From positions 1 through 43,079 of the forward strand of contig AJFK01000158.1 in the NCBI GenBank assembly GCA_000467715.1: 43,079 nt of DNA, in the 5' to 3' direction. Of this stretch, positions 1 to 14,100 are shown piece after piece (the stretch's first letter is position 1; every line of letters begins with the position of its first letter). Source of the stretch: Hysterium pulicare CBS 123377. Taxonomy: Eukaryota; Ascomycota; Dothideomycetes; Hysteriales; Hysteriaceae. The notes below the pieces were generated by a model that ran no database searches, had not been told where the DNA came from, and saw only the letters and a list, made by a program, of their open reading frames with translations. The translations under genes and the position numbers were made by a program.

Positions 1-1011
1 AAAATTTTATATTTCTAAAATTTTATATTTTTAAGATAGTTTATAGTCTTGCTAAGGTAGGTAATGTACGGTTCCTAAACATATCAACGTCCCCTAAGCC
101 ATTCTAGAATATTAGATCCCCTGGTGTCTTTACCAACCGCTTTCTGCTACGCCAAAACCGAGCATTGGGATCTTACTTTGTTTATGACAATATACTAATC
201 CAGACCTAGATATTTCGGATAGAATAATCTTGTCGCTGTTTGTCGACTTCTTCAGACTGGGTGTTTCTTTAAGAAGATTCAACCCAAATTCTCCTCTCTG
301 CAAAAAGTATTCGAGAAGTCCTTAGCGCTAGACCAATCATTTGCCTTCTCTGAGGCAGATGGTTAACGAATCGTCTCCAACCCCTTCGAGGATCGAGTCC
401 AAGTTCCCCGCAACCTGTCAGAAATGCCGCGCATAACTACCAATAAGGTGGCCTCCTGGCATTCGCGGAAAGGGGCTTGTTTGTCTTGCTTTCAATCGTC
501 TCGATCAGAATGCTTCAAGATCACTAAATTTGCTGGAGTTAGCATGATACCGTTTGAGGGGAAGTATCAGCTTGCGGAGCATGGAAAACTGAGCTCTTTG
601 CTACATGGCTCTCTAACTGATTTTAGTTACTTTGCCTGAGCAGAGATAGCACTACTGAAGGATTTTACTGCAGAAGTCATTGACTTGGTCGTTTGATGTT
701 GTATAAGAAGTGGCTTGCGGTCTGTCTTTTGGAGGTATAGATTCCTAATTTCTTTTGTATATTCTATTGGCCTCTACGAAGTCCGTTTTGGGTTATGTAA
801 CTGCCTGGCTTCTGCCTCTATTTGGGCAAAAGAGTGGCATACCTTATTAGAGGAGGGACGTAAATTATTTCGATCCAACTATGGTAGTGTCTACAACGGC
901 TTTCGAAGAAAGTTTATGCTACGATGGTTCGCCTCCAACAACTAGAAGCCATTCCATCTCTTCACCAAACCTATCCCTCTTCCGCAACCAGCCAATGCCT
1001 TTAGATACCCC
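1..1011. other. Gene-free left flank
   Basis: No gene is supported here. The first 45 bases or so are almost pure A/T, resembling the AT-rich stretch at the right end of the window, as expected for RIP-affected repeat DNA in ascomycetes. Short open frames at 424-639 and 715-945 show no recognisable domain and look like chance. The last part of the stretch is the 3' flank of the dehydrogenase gene that ends at 1012. Confidence 0.5.
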
Positions 1012-2176
1012 CTAATTCCTCCACCCCTCCCCCTCCAACCACCCAAAAACCTCCTCACGCCCCCCCTTCAAATTACTAACCGTATGCCCGCTCCCCTTCG
1101 GCCCAGGATCCATCAACGCCTCCACACATCTCGTCTGCCCCTTCCCAACCTCCAACACCGTCCCACCCCCCAACTCCACCTCCTCCAAACACCTCACCAT
1201 CGCCTCAGCGACTTCATCCGGGGTCGCCCACTCATCCTTGTCTTCGTCGACGAAAGCGAGTTTCTCCGGGTGGTCAGTCCAGAGCGGGGTTTTTATGACG
1301 CCGGGAGCGACGCCGTTGACGCGGATGCCGAGGCGGGAGTCGAGGGGCGCGAGGGAGCGGATGAAGCCGTTTAGGGCGTGTTTGGAGGCGACGTAGAGGG
1401 GTGCTACTGTGGCGGGGCGAAGAGAGCGGGGGTCAGTATGTATGTGCACGCACTGTAGCTAGCTAGCTAGCTATCAATCGATGGTAACGCACCTAGTGTA
1501 CTAAGCTGGCCTGCTATACTAGAGACCCTGGGAACCGTATCAAAGTCAGAAAGTCGGCCAGACACAAGTAAAGAGGCAGAGCGGCGTACGTACAGAACCA
1601 CCCGCTTCGGATTCGAAGCACTAACCCTCTCGCCCCGCACCGGATTCAAAAACTCCCGTATCGCCAACTGCGTCGTCCGGATCGGATGCGTGATATTCAC
1701 ATCCAAACTCTTATACCTGCCCCCCTCGACCGCATCCCTCGCCTCCCCCTTCCCCGGCGGATGCCAGAAATTAGACCAGTGCGGATCGTAGATCCCCGCG
1801 CCCGGACACACGATATCCACGCCTCCAAACTCGCGGTTCGCGACCTCGAACATGCGGGACAGTTGCGCCCAGTCTGTTACGTCTGTGGGCTGGAAGACGG
1901 CGCGCGGGGCGGTGGTGTAGGTGGATAGGAGGGCGCGGGCTTCGGGGCGGAGGGTGAGGTCGGCGAGGAGGACGTTACAGTTTTTGGAGAGGAGGAGGGA
2001 GGCGAAGGAGAAGTTTATTCCTGCGATTGGGAGTTAGGGGAGTTAGGGGAGGGAGGGGGTGCAGGATGGTGTGTACCGGAGCCAGCACCGGTTACGATGG
2101 CGGTTTTGCCGTTTACTGAGAAGGGATGGATGTTTGGAGGTGCTTCCTGGGTGTTTGATTGAGAGGGTGCCGCCAT
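1012..2176 (-). CDS. Short-chain dehydrogenase/reductase (classical SDR), 4 exons
   Basis: This gene encodes a probable NAD(P)-dependent oxidoreductase of 318 residues; the substrate is unknown. I join exons 2176-2077, 2020-1594, 1527-1493 and 1406-1012 using GT-AG introns of 56, 66 and 86 bp, and all phases agree. The Rossmann motif TGAGSGI is at residues 29-35 and is split by intron 1. The catalytic set is Ser179 (in VSSIAG), Tyr192 and Lys196 (YVASK), with the usual 13-residue Ser-Tyr spacing. The NNAG position reads CPGAG, as in 15-hydroxyprostaglandin dehydrogenase-like fungal SDRs. The start is the first ATG that places the glycine motif about 30 residues in. Intron 3 contains a (TAGC)4 microsatellite. 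The gene stands alone with no pathway neighbours. Family assignment is firm; the specific reaction is not. Confidence 0.88.
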
Positions 2177-2999
2177 TGTCGGCAGTGTTTCTATAAAATA
2201 ACTGGAGCTGAAAGGATAGGGTGGAGAAAGAAGATAGCAACAAATGACTTGTTCGCTCTTGGAGACCTACCGTGATATTGCTTCTATATTTGACTTACTT
2301 ATACGAGGACTACGTCTTTAGTAAATCTATGGGTATCGGAATGCCCCCAAGAGGAAACCCACGACGTTGACATCGGAGGCGGGGCAAGAGAGGGGTGTTC
2401 TCCCGAAGCTCGGGACGATGATTTCTCGAACTCAAGTCCGGGAACAGTTAACTGAGGAAGGTTTGCCGAGCAGACGCGTGACAATACCCCAAGTTGGATC
2501 ATTCAAAAACAAAGCCATTGTATATTCTCACAATCGCATTAGGCACGAGAAAATGCGTTAAAGATACCATTATACTAGATAACTATCTGTGGGGTCCACA
2601 TGCCCGTGGCCTTTGTTTTTGCCCTGCCTTTGCCATCCAGCTCTTCTGCGTATTATTTGAGACACAACTGTCTGGTGCCACTCAAATGGAGAGGCAGTAG
2701 ATAGTAAACTCCGTGCCCATGCAAAGGGTATCGATTATTCAATGCCTCCATGACCGTGTCGTGGAGACCCATATGCGAAAGGAATATACCCATATTGTCG
2801 GGTTCGGCTGAGGCACGAGAACGCCCCGATGAAAGACCCCAAAGATGCATATAGACAAAAAAGAGAAGGAGATATGAGGAAGAATGTTCCGGCATGAACA
2901 ATGACACTAGGAAGCACTGTTACCAAGCCCTAGTCCAAGGACTGGATGCAGGAGGGTGAGGTCGTGTGCTAGAAGGCTTTGTTAGATCTACATTCGGGC
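2177..2999. other. Intergenic, SDR promoter side
   Basis: This stretch holds the 5' flank of the SDR gene and the 3' flank of the zinc-finger gene, both on the minus strand. Short open frames occur on both strands but show no family features. I see no RNA gene or repeat. Confidence 0.45.
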
Positions 3000-5900
3000 T
3001 CAGAGGTTGAGCACTCTGGTATCATCTTTGAGGAATCGTCGGCGGTATTTTGCGATTTCCAAAGCAACGATGTCAGGATCCTTGGTATCTTGTTGGCGTA
3101 AATCTTTCAAAACAAGCCTCAACCCGTCGTTCCATTGTTGCTTTTCTTCATTTGTTTTGCCCGGATTGGCTGTTCCCAATTGAACGAGGAGCTTATCACC
3201 TAGAGTTAGGATTAACCGAGTCAGTCGGTGTACCAGGGCTAAATGACAAGAGAATCGACAAGAAAATCTGGAAACTCCGCCCTACAACGCACCGCTTAAT
3301 CCCATTCCCCGAAAGTGCTGGCCATCGCAGTGAGCATCACTACACGTTCCGCCAGCAGCTTCGAATCGGCAAATGGGCTTTTGTGAATCTATTTGATGAC
3401 TGTACGTCATGGAGCGATAACCTCCCGCTACGTCTTTGGCATAATCAGGGTGATAGCGATATGACTTGAACATTCGAAGGGGACTTTCATAGCGGACGAA
3501 AGATGATGAATCATTCGCGGGGGCTTCCTCAGCAATCTTTCACCAGATATTAGTCGTAGACATTTCGAAGGGCAATTCACGTACCGCATGAGTGATCGAA
3601 GCCTCGGTCTCCTGCTCGGGTTTGGGTTGCAGCTCGGGGGCTAGATCATCAGCAACGGTCATAGAAGGGTCATCTGCAGAGGGCGAGATCGACTTATTCT
3701 TGGGAGACTCGGGCGGAGATTGCTGCATGGAATCTGATGCACCTAGACTCAAGCGTTCAGGCATAACATCAAAAGGTTCGTAGTCATCTTCAGCGTCATC
3801 TTCGAGCTGATTGATTGGAATGGTTTCGGGACCGGTCTCATGGTGGGCTCCACTACGCTCACCGTAGGCCTCTTCATTGGGAGTTTGGAGGCTAGTCTTT
3901 GAAGTCGATTGTGGCTCGGGAGAGGCATAGACAGGATCAGGGTTGTATTTCTCAAGAAGCATGTCCGGATCGAAGACTTCGCCTTCGTCTTCATCATCAT
4001 CCTCGCCGTCGGACGAGGACGCCGTCAACGACGATGCCGAAGACGATTCTATTTCTTCAGGTTGATTGTCTAGCAATGCCTCGCTAAGCGACGTGTTGCG
4101 GCATGGCTCTGCTTCCTCTGGTTCATAATCTTCGCCTTCCTCTGAGGGCGATGAGGCTGACATAACTATGTCTCCAGTTTCTGAAGGCGATATTGGGGGC
4201 TGATCATGTGGACTGTTCACATGGCTTGCTGGCCGTTCGCGTTGTGCCAGTTCAGCCTCAACTGGAGCATGCAGAATAGGTTCCGGAGAATAGAAGTCTT
4301 CTGCATCATCCTCTAGGGAAGGCGTATCATTCATCGAGACTGTGGGGACATCCGCTCTCGTAGTGGGCCCGGGGTGTGAATTCAGGTCTAGGTCCGGATT
4401 ACTGGTAGTAATAGTGACTGTAGAAGCCATATTATCACCACCAACAGATTCGTTCTCGGACATATCCATGTCTTCCCCTGAGACGTGGGACGCCTCGCGA
4501 AGGGAGTTGTAATCAGATTGGCCCTCATATATCGCCATGGAATCTTGATGTTGCAACGTGTCCTCTGGGCTCTTCGACTCATCAATAGGCTCATATGCTT
4601 CTGAAGTCTCCACAACTCCACCCAGATTCCCATCCGTGGCCGCTGCTTCATCGTTCACCGGGTTGAACATTCCAAATGATCGTGCATTAGGATCTAGCGA
4701 CAAGACAGCATCAGTTTCCATCTGCTGTACAATCTCGTCTTTCTTTGCTTGCAACTCTTCATGATGCATTCCCTCGGTGTCGATCCCCAGGCTCTCAAGC
4801 TCCCTGATGAGATTCTCTTTATCTTGGATTCGTTTGCGATTATCAGCTTCCAATTGCTCCATTTCTCGTCGGAGCTGCTCCATGCGAGCAGTGTTGCTGG
4901 CCAAACTAGCATCTAGTGATGGAAGACCAGACTCGATCTCAGCACGACGCAATTTTTTCCAATCAGATGAGCCATTATTGAAAATCGGAGTTGAGACCTC
5001 TCGCTGGGTAGCGATGACTCCATTTGCAGCGGCAGGGGTCAGTGGAGCAGATGAGACTAGGGCGGGCAGACCTGGGCTACTTGGAGGTGCCGACTGGACT
5101 ACGGTCTGGGTAGTGGTGATTTGAGAAGGCCCGGGTTGTGGAACAACTGGCATTTGCGATGCAACGGTTGATTCACCAGGACCGTCTTCTGCCGGTTTGG
5201 ATTTTGCAAAGGCCTTCCTTCGTTCAAGCTCGGCGATCTTCTTTCGCATCTTAGCAATGTCTTCCTCCCGTTTCTTCAAGTCTTCCGTACGGGTGGTGCG
5301 GGAAGGAGTATGTGCAGCAGAAGGCGTGCTAACAGTAGACGTGGCCGGCTTGACTGATGTAGCACGGGAAGGAAAGTCTGATAACGGAGGTAGGTTTCGA
5401 AGTGCCTGTTGTTTTGATGCGGGATTTGAGCCATTGGAGGGCAAAGACGTCGTTAGGTTTGAATAATCCATTTCCTCTTCGACATCGTTGACACTGGCAG
5501 CATCCTCATCGTCGCTGACTTCGATTATCATCTTCTCGTCACCGTGATCATGGTTGTAGTGGCCAAGAGGCCGCCTGAAGCCGATGGGCTGTCGTGGCTC
5601 CATCAAATCATCAAAATCTGATGCGACAGGACGCTTGCGTATGCTAGAATTGACAGCTTTGACGGATTCTTGAGGCGAATGAATCGGAACCGCCGGCTGT
5701 TGCGTAGTCTTCATGGGAGGTGATGAGGCAGTCATAAAAAGACCTGGGATACCGGAAAAGGACGGCACGTTAGACGACTGAGGATATACCTCGTTGCCAT
5801 TCCGGGTTGTGTCAGCTATCGGCTTTGATTGAATTGGTCCAAATGCACCGTGTTTTGGTGGTTCAGATGGATCTCGTTCGCTAGATTGCATTGCCGAAGA

Positions 5901-7549
5901 GGAAGACAATGTCCTTGAGACAGACGAACGCGGAGCTTCTGTAGGCACAATAGCCGAGCTTTGTCGGGGAGCTGGGGCCTGAGATGCAGACAAGGGCAAT
6001 GACCTCCTAAGCGCTTCCATTTTTTGACGGACCTTCTCAGTCTGTATTCGTGACTTCTCAGCAGCCGACATTGTCTCTACAGCTGTTGATGTTTTCTGTG
6101 TCACTTGGGGTACGGAAGGAGTCGGAGTAGGTTTGTCTGCAGAGATTGAGACGGTTGTAGGTGATTTTGCTGGCGGCGTGATTTTATTTGCAATAGACTG
6201 TTTGCCCATTTTTGCAGCTTGCAAACGAGCAATGTAGTCTTTGCGGTCAATAGGAGATGGGGCGGGTTTTGGAGCAGGTTGTTGGCCAATATCAGCAGCC
6301 TTCAACACGACTGTGGACTTGGAATGAGGAGCCTCTGAAATAGTCTCACTTGCAACGGCTTTAGCAATTGCGCTCACCATTGCCTCACCTGGGCGTTGAG
6401 TATCGAGAGCATAGCCAGAATGCAGCTCACCACCATTGGCTTCCCGCCCATCGTGCGACAAGCCTAATCTGGTCGGTGAAGGCCTATCTTTTCGAGAGCC
6501 AGCTCCCGAGAAATACGCGTAACTGTCAGAATCCAACTGCCTTTGAGCTGTTGCAGAGTTTTCAGGGCGAGTAGGAATTTTTAGTTCTTGATATAGTTCA
6601 TCCAGAAGTTGAACATCCAGCCCCTCACTGAAAAGTTGATCGTAGCTGACTTTGTTGTCGTTCATAAGTGAAATGAAGTCTTTAGCTTTTTCACGCTGAT
6701 GCCTGTTATTATCCATACTTGACTGTTCTTGCCGTCGCTTCGGAGGTAGAGAAAGCGCTTCGTCGGGCACAGGTTTTGATGTATCACTCGATTGCATGTT
6801 GAGCGAAGAGTAAGGGCGTTTGTCTGAGAAAGTGTTAGTTGTGTAGACACATGAAAGGGGAAAGGGAACTGACGATGCTGGTTAGTTAATGGTGAGCCTG
6901 CTGTTGTGGAATATGTGTCACCACGTTGAGAATCTGCCTGACCAATCCTATCCCCATTAAGAGCGCGAGAATGAACCTGACCAACATTTGGCACAGACCG
7001 AGGTGGGTCTGGACGACTTGTGTCTATGGAGGCGGATGATTCGGACATGCGGTCTCTCTCACTTAATTCACCGTCTTCCTTGTCACTTTCGCTTATTTCA
7101 AGGCGACGGTCATCCGAGGCAACCCCGTTCTGAGGAATAAATGACTCTGACGGTGGCGCTGAGATGTCAGGCCTGGCAATTGCTGGACTCGGCACAGGCG
7201 CAGTGTGCATAGGCTGTTGCAGAGTGGAATTGTAGTAGGCGGTCGATTGCAGCGGAGGAGGAGGAGGAGGGACTGCATACCCATTCTGGGCCATGAACGG
7301 TGGCGGGAAGTGAATTGGAGGATAGGTGTTTTGGGTTTGGTATGGAGGTTGCCAATACTGCTGGTAGTGCGGTTGTGGGTTTTGAGGGAGGCTTTGAAGG
7401 TTGAGCCCAGGAAGACTTCCATTGTATTGGAAGTTCTCAGCAGCTACAGTGCGCGGGTCATGTGGACCGGGCGGAAAAGGAGGTGGTGGATGCGGAGTGC
7501 CACCCGAGTTGAATGGCATGCCATACGGCGGTTGCGAAAAGTTTGCCAT
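3000..7549 (-). CDS. CCCH-type zinc-finger protein, Red1/ZFC3H1-like, 1449 aa
   Basis: This is a large, mostly disordered nuclear-type protein. I join exons 7549-6874, 6823-3585, 3527-3293 and 3199-3000 (introns 50, 57 and 93 bp; total 4350 nt, phases consistent). The N terminus is Pro/Gln-rich with poly-Pro runs. The middle is Ser/Pro-rich with short charged coiled-coil segments (near 4780-4960 and 5210-5290) and a strongly acidic stretch before the C terminus. Exon 3 carries the putative zinc finger, Cys1358-x8-Cys1367-x4-Cys1372-x3-His1376, after a YKSYRYHP-like lead-in. That pattern is known from the fungal zf-C3H1 family that includes S. pombe Red1 and human ZFC3H1, scaffolds linking Mtr4-like helicase to nuclear RNA decay. 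The last exon ends in a helical tail. The orthology is inferred from the finger and architecture only. It is divergent from the myosin gene across 643 bp. Confidence 0.85.
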
Positions 7550-8192
7550 ATTGACCGTTGAGCCTAGCTTGGACGGGCTCCTGTAAAGATGTCCTAGAGG
7601 TTAGCAGAAGCGGACGGCAGCTTCATATGTAAAACTGTGCCGACACATAGATGAGCAAGTATGGTGGGAAATGGGGTAAAGTCACGGCGCTTGTTCCACA
7701 GCGGCTGCTGCGCGCAGTACAGAACTGGTCTCGAAGATGAACAATCAAACAAACTGATGTATCTATAGGAGATGGCCTGAATCGGGCGAAGCGAAGCTGT
7801 TAAGCGCGGAGGCGAAGGATGGGGACGTTGGCACGGCGAAGACAGCGTGGTCGATGGTCAAAGAAAGAGAAGATGTTGGGATGAGAATGCGCGACGAGGA
7901 TCAAAGCGCCAAGGCGGATCACGTGCATGGCTCACGCGGCCGCGCCAAAAGTTCGTCGCTAGGCGAATGTGTTGGGTAAACAATGGAAGCCCGCCGCCTC
8001 ACGCCCATCACAGCACAACCCTTGACCTCTACCTTCAAACTGCACCCCTTGTAAATACCCTCCAAAGTCTCTCGTTGTACTGGTAGAGCTTGGAATTAAC
8101 ATCATTTTCATCGCGTCGCCCATCGCACTATGAATTGGACAACATCGGGAAACTGGTAACGACAACAACATCAGCTTCAGGAAGTAGACACG
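7550..8192. promoter_or_regulatory. Divergent promoter region between zinc-finger and myosin genes
   Basis: These 643 bp separate the start codons of two divergently transcribed genes and must contain both promoters. The part just upstream of the myosin ATG is C/T-rich with CAACA-type leader sequence, as is common in fungal 5' UTRs. I see no clear TATA box. Short open frames here are not supported as genes. Confidence 0.5.
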
Positions 8193-11100
8193 ATGAGCGC
8201 ACCTGCGCAGTCTGGTCCCAAATGGCGAAACAGCCCTTTCAACAGGAACTCTCCTTCACCCTCGCCAGCTCCTCCGCCTGCTCTTGGCCGACCTAAATCC
8301 GCTCACATCACCTCTCCTCTGTCCGACCAGCCGCATATCAGCATGGGACATTCACGCAATCAGTCCTTCTCGCCATTGGGCAATGCTCTTGCTCCCGCCA
8401 GGAGTAATTCGACACGTATTCGCTCCAATTCGCACCGCAACGGTACCCCGGGCGGTACGTTTGCACCACAATTCATTACATCTGATGGATCGCAAGACGG
8501 GCCCGAAAGGGTCCGAGGCATAGAAGGAGAGAACGATTTCTCGGGCAAGAGATATGTCTGGCTCAAGCACTCGAAGAGTACTTTTGTGCGGGGTTGGGTA
8601 GTAGAGGAGCTCGACGGCGGCAGGCTTCTGGTACAGTGTGATGATGGATCAGTAAGAAAAATAATCCGAAGAGTGTGCAAATCTTAACATTCAATAGCAA
8701 CAAGAAGTTGATTCCGAATCTGTGGACAAAGTCAATCCAGCCAAATTCGACAAGGCTGATGACATGGCTGAACTCACGCACTTGAACGAACCATCCGTAA
8801 TCCACAATCTGCACATGCGTTACCAAGCCGATCTAATATATGTTGGTCTTCCATTACTGGATTGTAAGTCACAAAGCTAATGATGTTTCTAGACATATTC
8901 AGGCCTCTTTCTGGTAACAATCAACCCATATTGTCCACTGCCCATCTACTCGAGGGACTATATCAATATGTATCGGGGAAGGGGCCGTGAGGAGACGAAG
9001 CCTCATATATTTGCTATGGCTGATGAGGCATTCCGCAATCTTGTGGACGAAGGAGCCAACCAGAGTATTTTGGTCACGTAAGTCTTTCCCCTTTCATGCG
9101 ACTAGACGAGAAGCTAAGCCGTGAACTGCAGTGGAGAGTCCGGTGCTGGCAAGACAGAAAACACCAAAAAGGTTATTCAGTACCTCGCGGCTGTGGCTAC
9201 GTCTGATACTCCGAAAACGAAGTCGAGTGGAAGGCTATCCAATCTCTCGGAGCAGATTTTACGTGCGAATCCAATTCTGGAAGCGTTCGGCAACGCTCAG
9301 ACAGTGCGAAACAACAATTCGTCCCGCTTTGGAAAATTTATTCGAATTGAGTTCACTAGATCTGGCCAGATTGCAGGCGCTTACATCGATTGGTATCTAT
9401 TGGAGAAGTCCAGAGTTGTGAAGCTGAATTCGAACGAGCGCAACTATCATATTTTCTACCAACTTCTACGCGGAGCGGACCAAAAGATGAAACGAGATTT
9501 CCTCCTTAGTGACATGGAAGTTGAAGATTTCGAGTATACGAAGCATGGCAACGACGCGATCTCGGGCGTCTCGGATCGCGACGAGTGGAATTCTTTGATT
9601 GAAGCATTTCATATTATGGGATTCTCCGAGAAGGATCAGGTGGCCATCCTTCGGACAGTCACTGCGGTTCTCCAGCTTGGAAACATCAAAGTGGTCAAGG
9701 AAAGTCGACGAGCCGATCAAGCGTCCCTTGAACCCGAAGCCGTAGCACAAGCGGAAAGAGTTTGCCGCCTTCTTGGAATTCCCGCAGACGCATTCATTAA
9801 AGCTCTCCTCCATCCGCGTGTTAAAGCTGGGCGTGAATGGGTCGAAAAGGTCCAAACGCCCGAGCAAGTCAGCCTTGCCATAGATGCTCTGGCAAAGGGT
9901 ATCTACGAGCGTGGATTTGGTGACCTTGTGGACCGTATCAATCGCCAGCTCGATCGCACTGGATCTGGTGCAGATGACTCGCACTTCATTGGAGTCCTAG
10001 ACATCGCCGGATTCGAGATCTTCGAGGAGAATAGCTTCGAACAACTCTGCATCAACTACACGAATGAAAAACTGCAACAGTTCTTCAACCATCACATGTT
10101 TGTTCTGGAACAAGAAGAATATGCCAGAGAACAAATCGAATGGAAATTCATCGACTTCGGCCGCGACCTCCAACCCACCATCGACTTGATTGAACTTCCA
10201 AATCCAATTGGTATTTTCTCCTGCCTTGACGAAGATTCCGTAATGCCAAAGGCCACCGATAAAAGCTTTACAGAGAAGCTAAATTCACTATGGGATCGCA
10301 AAAGCTCCAAGTATCGACGATCTTTACTTACGCAAGGCTTCATGCTCACTCATTACGCCGCCGAAGTCGAGTACTCTACCGAGGGATGGCTGGAGAAGAA
10401 CAAGGACCCGCTGAATGACAACGTTACGCGACTGCTTGCCGCTTCAACAGATAAGCACATTGCTGGTTTGTTTGCTGATTGCGCGGATGTAGAGGATGAA
10501 ATTGGAGCAACTCGGAGCCGGGTTAAAAAAGGGTTATTCCGTACCGTTGCTCAGCGCCACAAGGAGCAGCTTTCCACATTGATGAATCAACTCCACTCGA
10601 CACATCCTCATTTTGTTCGATGTATCCTCCCCAATCACAAGAAGCGACCCAAACAATTCAGCGCATCCTTGGTACTCGATCAACTAAGATGTAATGGTGT
10701 CTTGGAAGGCATCCGTATTGCTCGAACTGGCTTCCCTAACCGGCTTCCTTTTGTCGAATTCCGACAGCGATATGAGGTACTTTGCAACGATATGCCAAAA
10801 GGCTATCTTGAAGGTCAAGTAGCGGCGAAAATCATTCTGGAGAAACTCAACATGGACACATCATTCTACCGAGTTGGCCTCACTAAAGTCTTCTTTAGAG
10901 CGGGCGTGCTAGCCGAGCTTGAAGAGCAGCGGGATACCCTAATTCGAGATATAGTTACAAGGTTCCAGTCGGCGGCTCGAGGCTTTGTGCAGCGTCGCAT
11001 AGCCCACAAGAGACTATACCGAGCTGAGGCCACCAGAATCATTCAACGTAACTTCCAGGTGTACCTCGATCTTCAGTCTAATCCCTGGTGGAGGATGTTT

Positions 11101-14100
11101 GTCCGCATGAGGCCGATGCTTGGGGCGACCAGACAAGCGGCTGAAGTCAAGAAGCGTGACGAGACGATCCAACAGCTTGAGCAGAAAATGCAAAATGAAG
11201 CCGCAGACAGACAAAAGATTGAAGAGGAACGTAGGCGGGCTGAGATGGACATTCAACGCATTCAGCATACTCTGGAAAGCGAACGAGCACTCGCGCTGGA
11301 TAAGGAAGAGATTTTCAAGAGGCTTCAACAGCGGGAGACTGAATTATCTGAGAAACTTGCCGGGGCTATAGAAGACCAAGACAAACTCGAAGACCAGTTG
11401 GATGATCTGATCACTGCAAAGAAACAGGCCGAAGAGCAAGCTGAACTTTACCGCAAAGAGTTGGAGCAGGCAGGTCATATTATTGGCAAGCTTGAGGGCG
11501 AGAAGCAAGACCTCGAGGATCAACTCACTCAGCTAGACGAACAATTGCAAGAACTAGAGGCCGCACGGTCTCAAAGAAGTCAAGCGGAAGAGAGCCTGAA
11601 CCAGGAAGTAAAGATGCTCAAGAGTCATTTGGCCCTGAAAGAGCGTAAGCTTCAGGAGCTTGAGACGAAACTGCTAAAGACGGACCAAGATCTTGATGTT
11701 AAACTTGCTGCATCTACGAAGGAACTTCAATCCACAAAGCGACAGATCAAGGAGCTCCTCGATGAAAATCGTCAGGTCCGACAACAGATCTCTGATCTCT
11801 CTTCCACTTCCACGAGCTATGAAGATTTGATTAGGCGCAAGGAGAGTGAACTTGCTATTCTGAAAGCCGACCTGAAGAAGTACGAATCAGATCGAAGAAT
11901 TTTCGACGATGAGAAACGAACCCTCGCATCCAAACATGACGACCTGCAAAGTCGCCTTCGAGAAGCCAAAGCAGAGCTAGAGGCAACAAAGTCTCAGAAG
12001 CAACAGCTTGAGAGAGAAGCGGTTGACGCCAAGCGACTTCTGGAGAAGAAGATTTCCGAGGACGCGAAGTCCGGAGAAGGTCGCAAAATGCTGGAATCCC
12101 AGATCGAAAACCTGAAAGCCGAACTTTTCGAAGTCCAAACGGAACTGAGCCGGGAGAGGCAGTCTCGAGATGATGTCGAAATGCTTGGAGAACATCGATA
12201 CGACACTCTCAAGCGCGATTTTGATGCTCTTAATGATTCAAAGATAACGATCGAGAAGGAAATGTACGTCCAACAGGACGTGCTTCGCCGCGCAAATGAA
12301 TCTCGAGTTGCTGCGGAAAAGGAACGAAAGGACTATCAAAATGAACTCCGCACTCTTCGCGAAAAATATCTAAAACTGCAAGAGGAAAAGCTGGACTCCG
12401 ACACAGCTGCCGAACGAACTGCCTCCCGGCTCGCCATGGAACGTCAAGCTGTGCAACGCAAGGAGATTGAGATGAAGGATAAACAGCTTGATGAGTTGGA
12501 GGCAGAGCGCAACAAATTGGCGTCTCAGGTCCACAATCTCTCACAGATCATTGGCGATTCCGACTCCTACAAGCTTCGACACGACCAGCAAAAAGAGCGT
12601 CTAGAGCGCGAGCTTGTAACTATTAAAGGCCGATTGGCGGCCTCTGAAAACGATAACCGTGCTCTCCTCAATAAGGTTCAGCAGAAGAACCTCGACATTG
12701 CCAGGTCAAACTCTCGCGCTGGCGATACCCAAAGATCTCGCATTTCCCAACTTACTGGCGACAAGTCCAAGCTCGAAGAAGAAAACAAGAACCTTTTCCG
12801 CCAGCTTGAAGATGCCCAACTTACCATTACGTCTCTGGAGAAGCAAAAGGAGAAACTGTCACTCAATTTGGAAGATCTGAATCACGAGATCACAAGAGAG
12901 CACAAGACCAGCCGTAATGCAGAGAAGACTTCTTCAACAGTCAATTTACAGTTGGCAGAGGCAAATCGTAAACTCGAAACTGAGAGACAGCTTCGTACCC
13001 AGGCCCAGAGCAACACTCGCGCGGTACAGACCTCATTGGATAATGCCAACCGAGAATTAGATGAATGTCGCAACCAATTAATGCTTCTCCGAAAAGTTTT
13101 CGATCCCGAATCTGGCAATGTCTCCATTACATACGAAGCTGCGAAGTCAGATATCTCTAAGGCTGTGGATATTGCCGAACGACTTGAGGCCACGAATCAG
13201 GCTCTGCGGATCGCCACAGAACGGTATTCACGGGCAGAGGCTCAGCTAGGGGAATTAAGAGACAGGCATGAAGATGAGCTCAATGAGATGGATGCTCGCC
13301 ATGCTAACTCGAAGCGCGTTTTACTAGAGGAGATGAACAATAGCCAAGTCAACCAAGTGAGTGCCCGCCGATCGCCAACCCACTTCCGGAAAGACAGCGA
13401 AAATAGGAAACAATTCTCCAGGGCGAACACTCCGACAAATCAACGACACATCAGCAATGCCACAAACGATTCCGCTCGATCTGACCGGACAGTTGACACT
13501 GTCTCATTTAACAATCGTATGGACCTAGCTGCAGAGCTTGAGCTTGTTCAGAACCAGCTTCAAATGTCAGAAATGCGCAACCGGCACCTGCAAAATCAGA
13601 TCGAACGTTCGCCTACCAGGAACGGTTGGCAGGATGACAGCCCCTCTGTCCGCCGTGTTCAGAAGCTCGAACGTGAGAACTTCCGTCTTCATGATATGCT
13701 CGACGATTCTGCAAAGAAGGTCTCCGGGCTTGAGCATAGTCTACGATCTGGACAACTATCACTTAAAGAAGTCCAAACCAAATCGCATGAGGAACTCTAT
13801 GATCTTATCAACTCCCAAGAGCAATCCCGTAAATCCGTGGTCCAAGCTCATAGCACCGCAATCAACGAGCTCGCTGATGCTAAAGCGGCTTTCGACGATA
13901 TAAAACAAGCAAGGGTTGCTCTTGAAGTCGAGTTGCGTGATGCTCGGTCGGAACTGAATGATCTTGCCTCCGAACGGGAGGAGGAAACGGCAAACCACAG
14001 TCAACTTTTGCAGGAGTTCGCCGACCTGCAGATTAGGCTAGACAGCGAGACATCTAAGCTTCTTGACGTGACATCGAGTCTCAATCTGTACAAGAGCCGA

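Noticed and set aside
3050-3469. Plus-strand open frame of 139 codons
   Set aside because: It runs antisense over the last two exons of the zinc-finger gene, whose minus-strand reading has a conserved CCCH finger and consistent splice phases.
7847-8296. Small frames upstream of and overlapping the myosin start
   Set aside because: They lie in the divergent promoter or in alternate frames of myosin exon 1, without supporting features.
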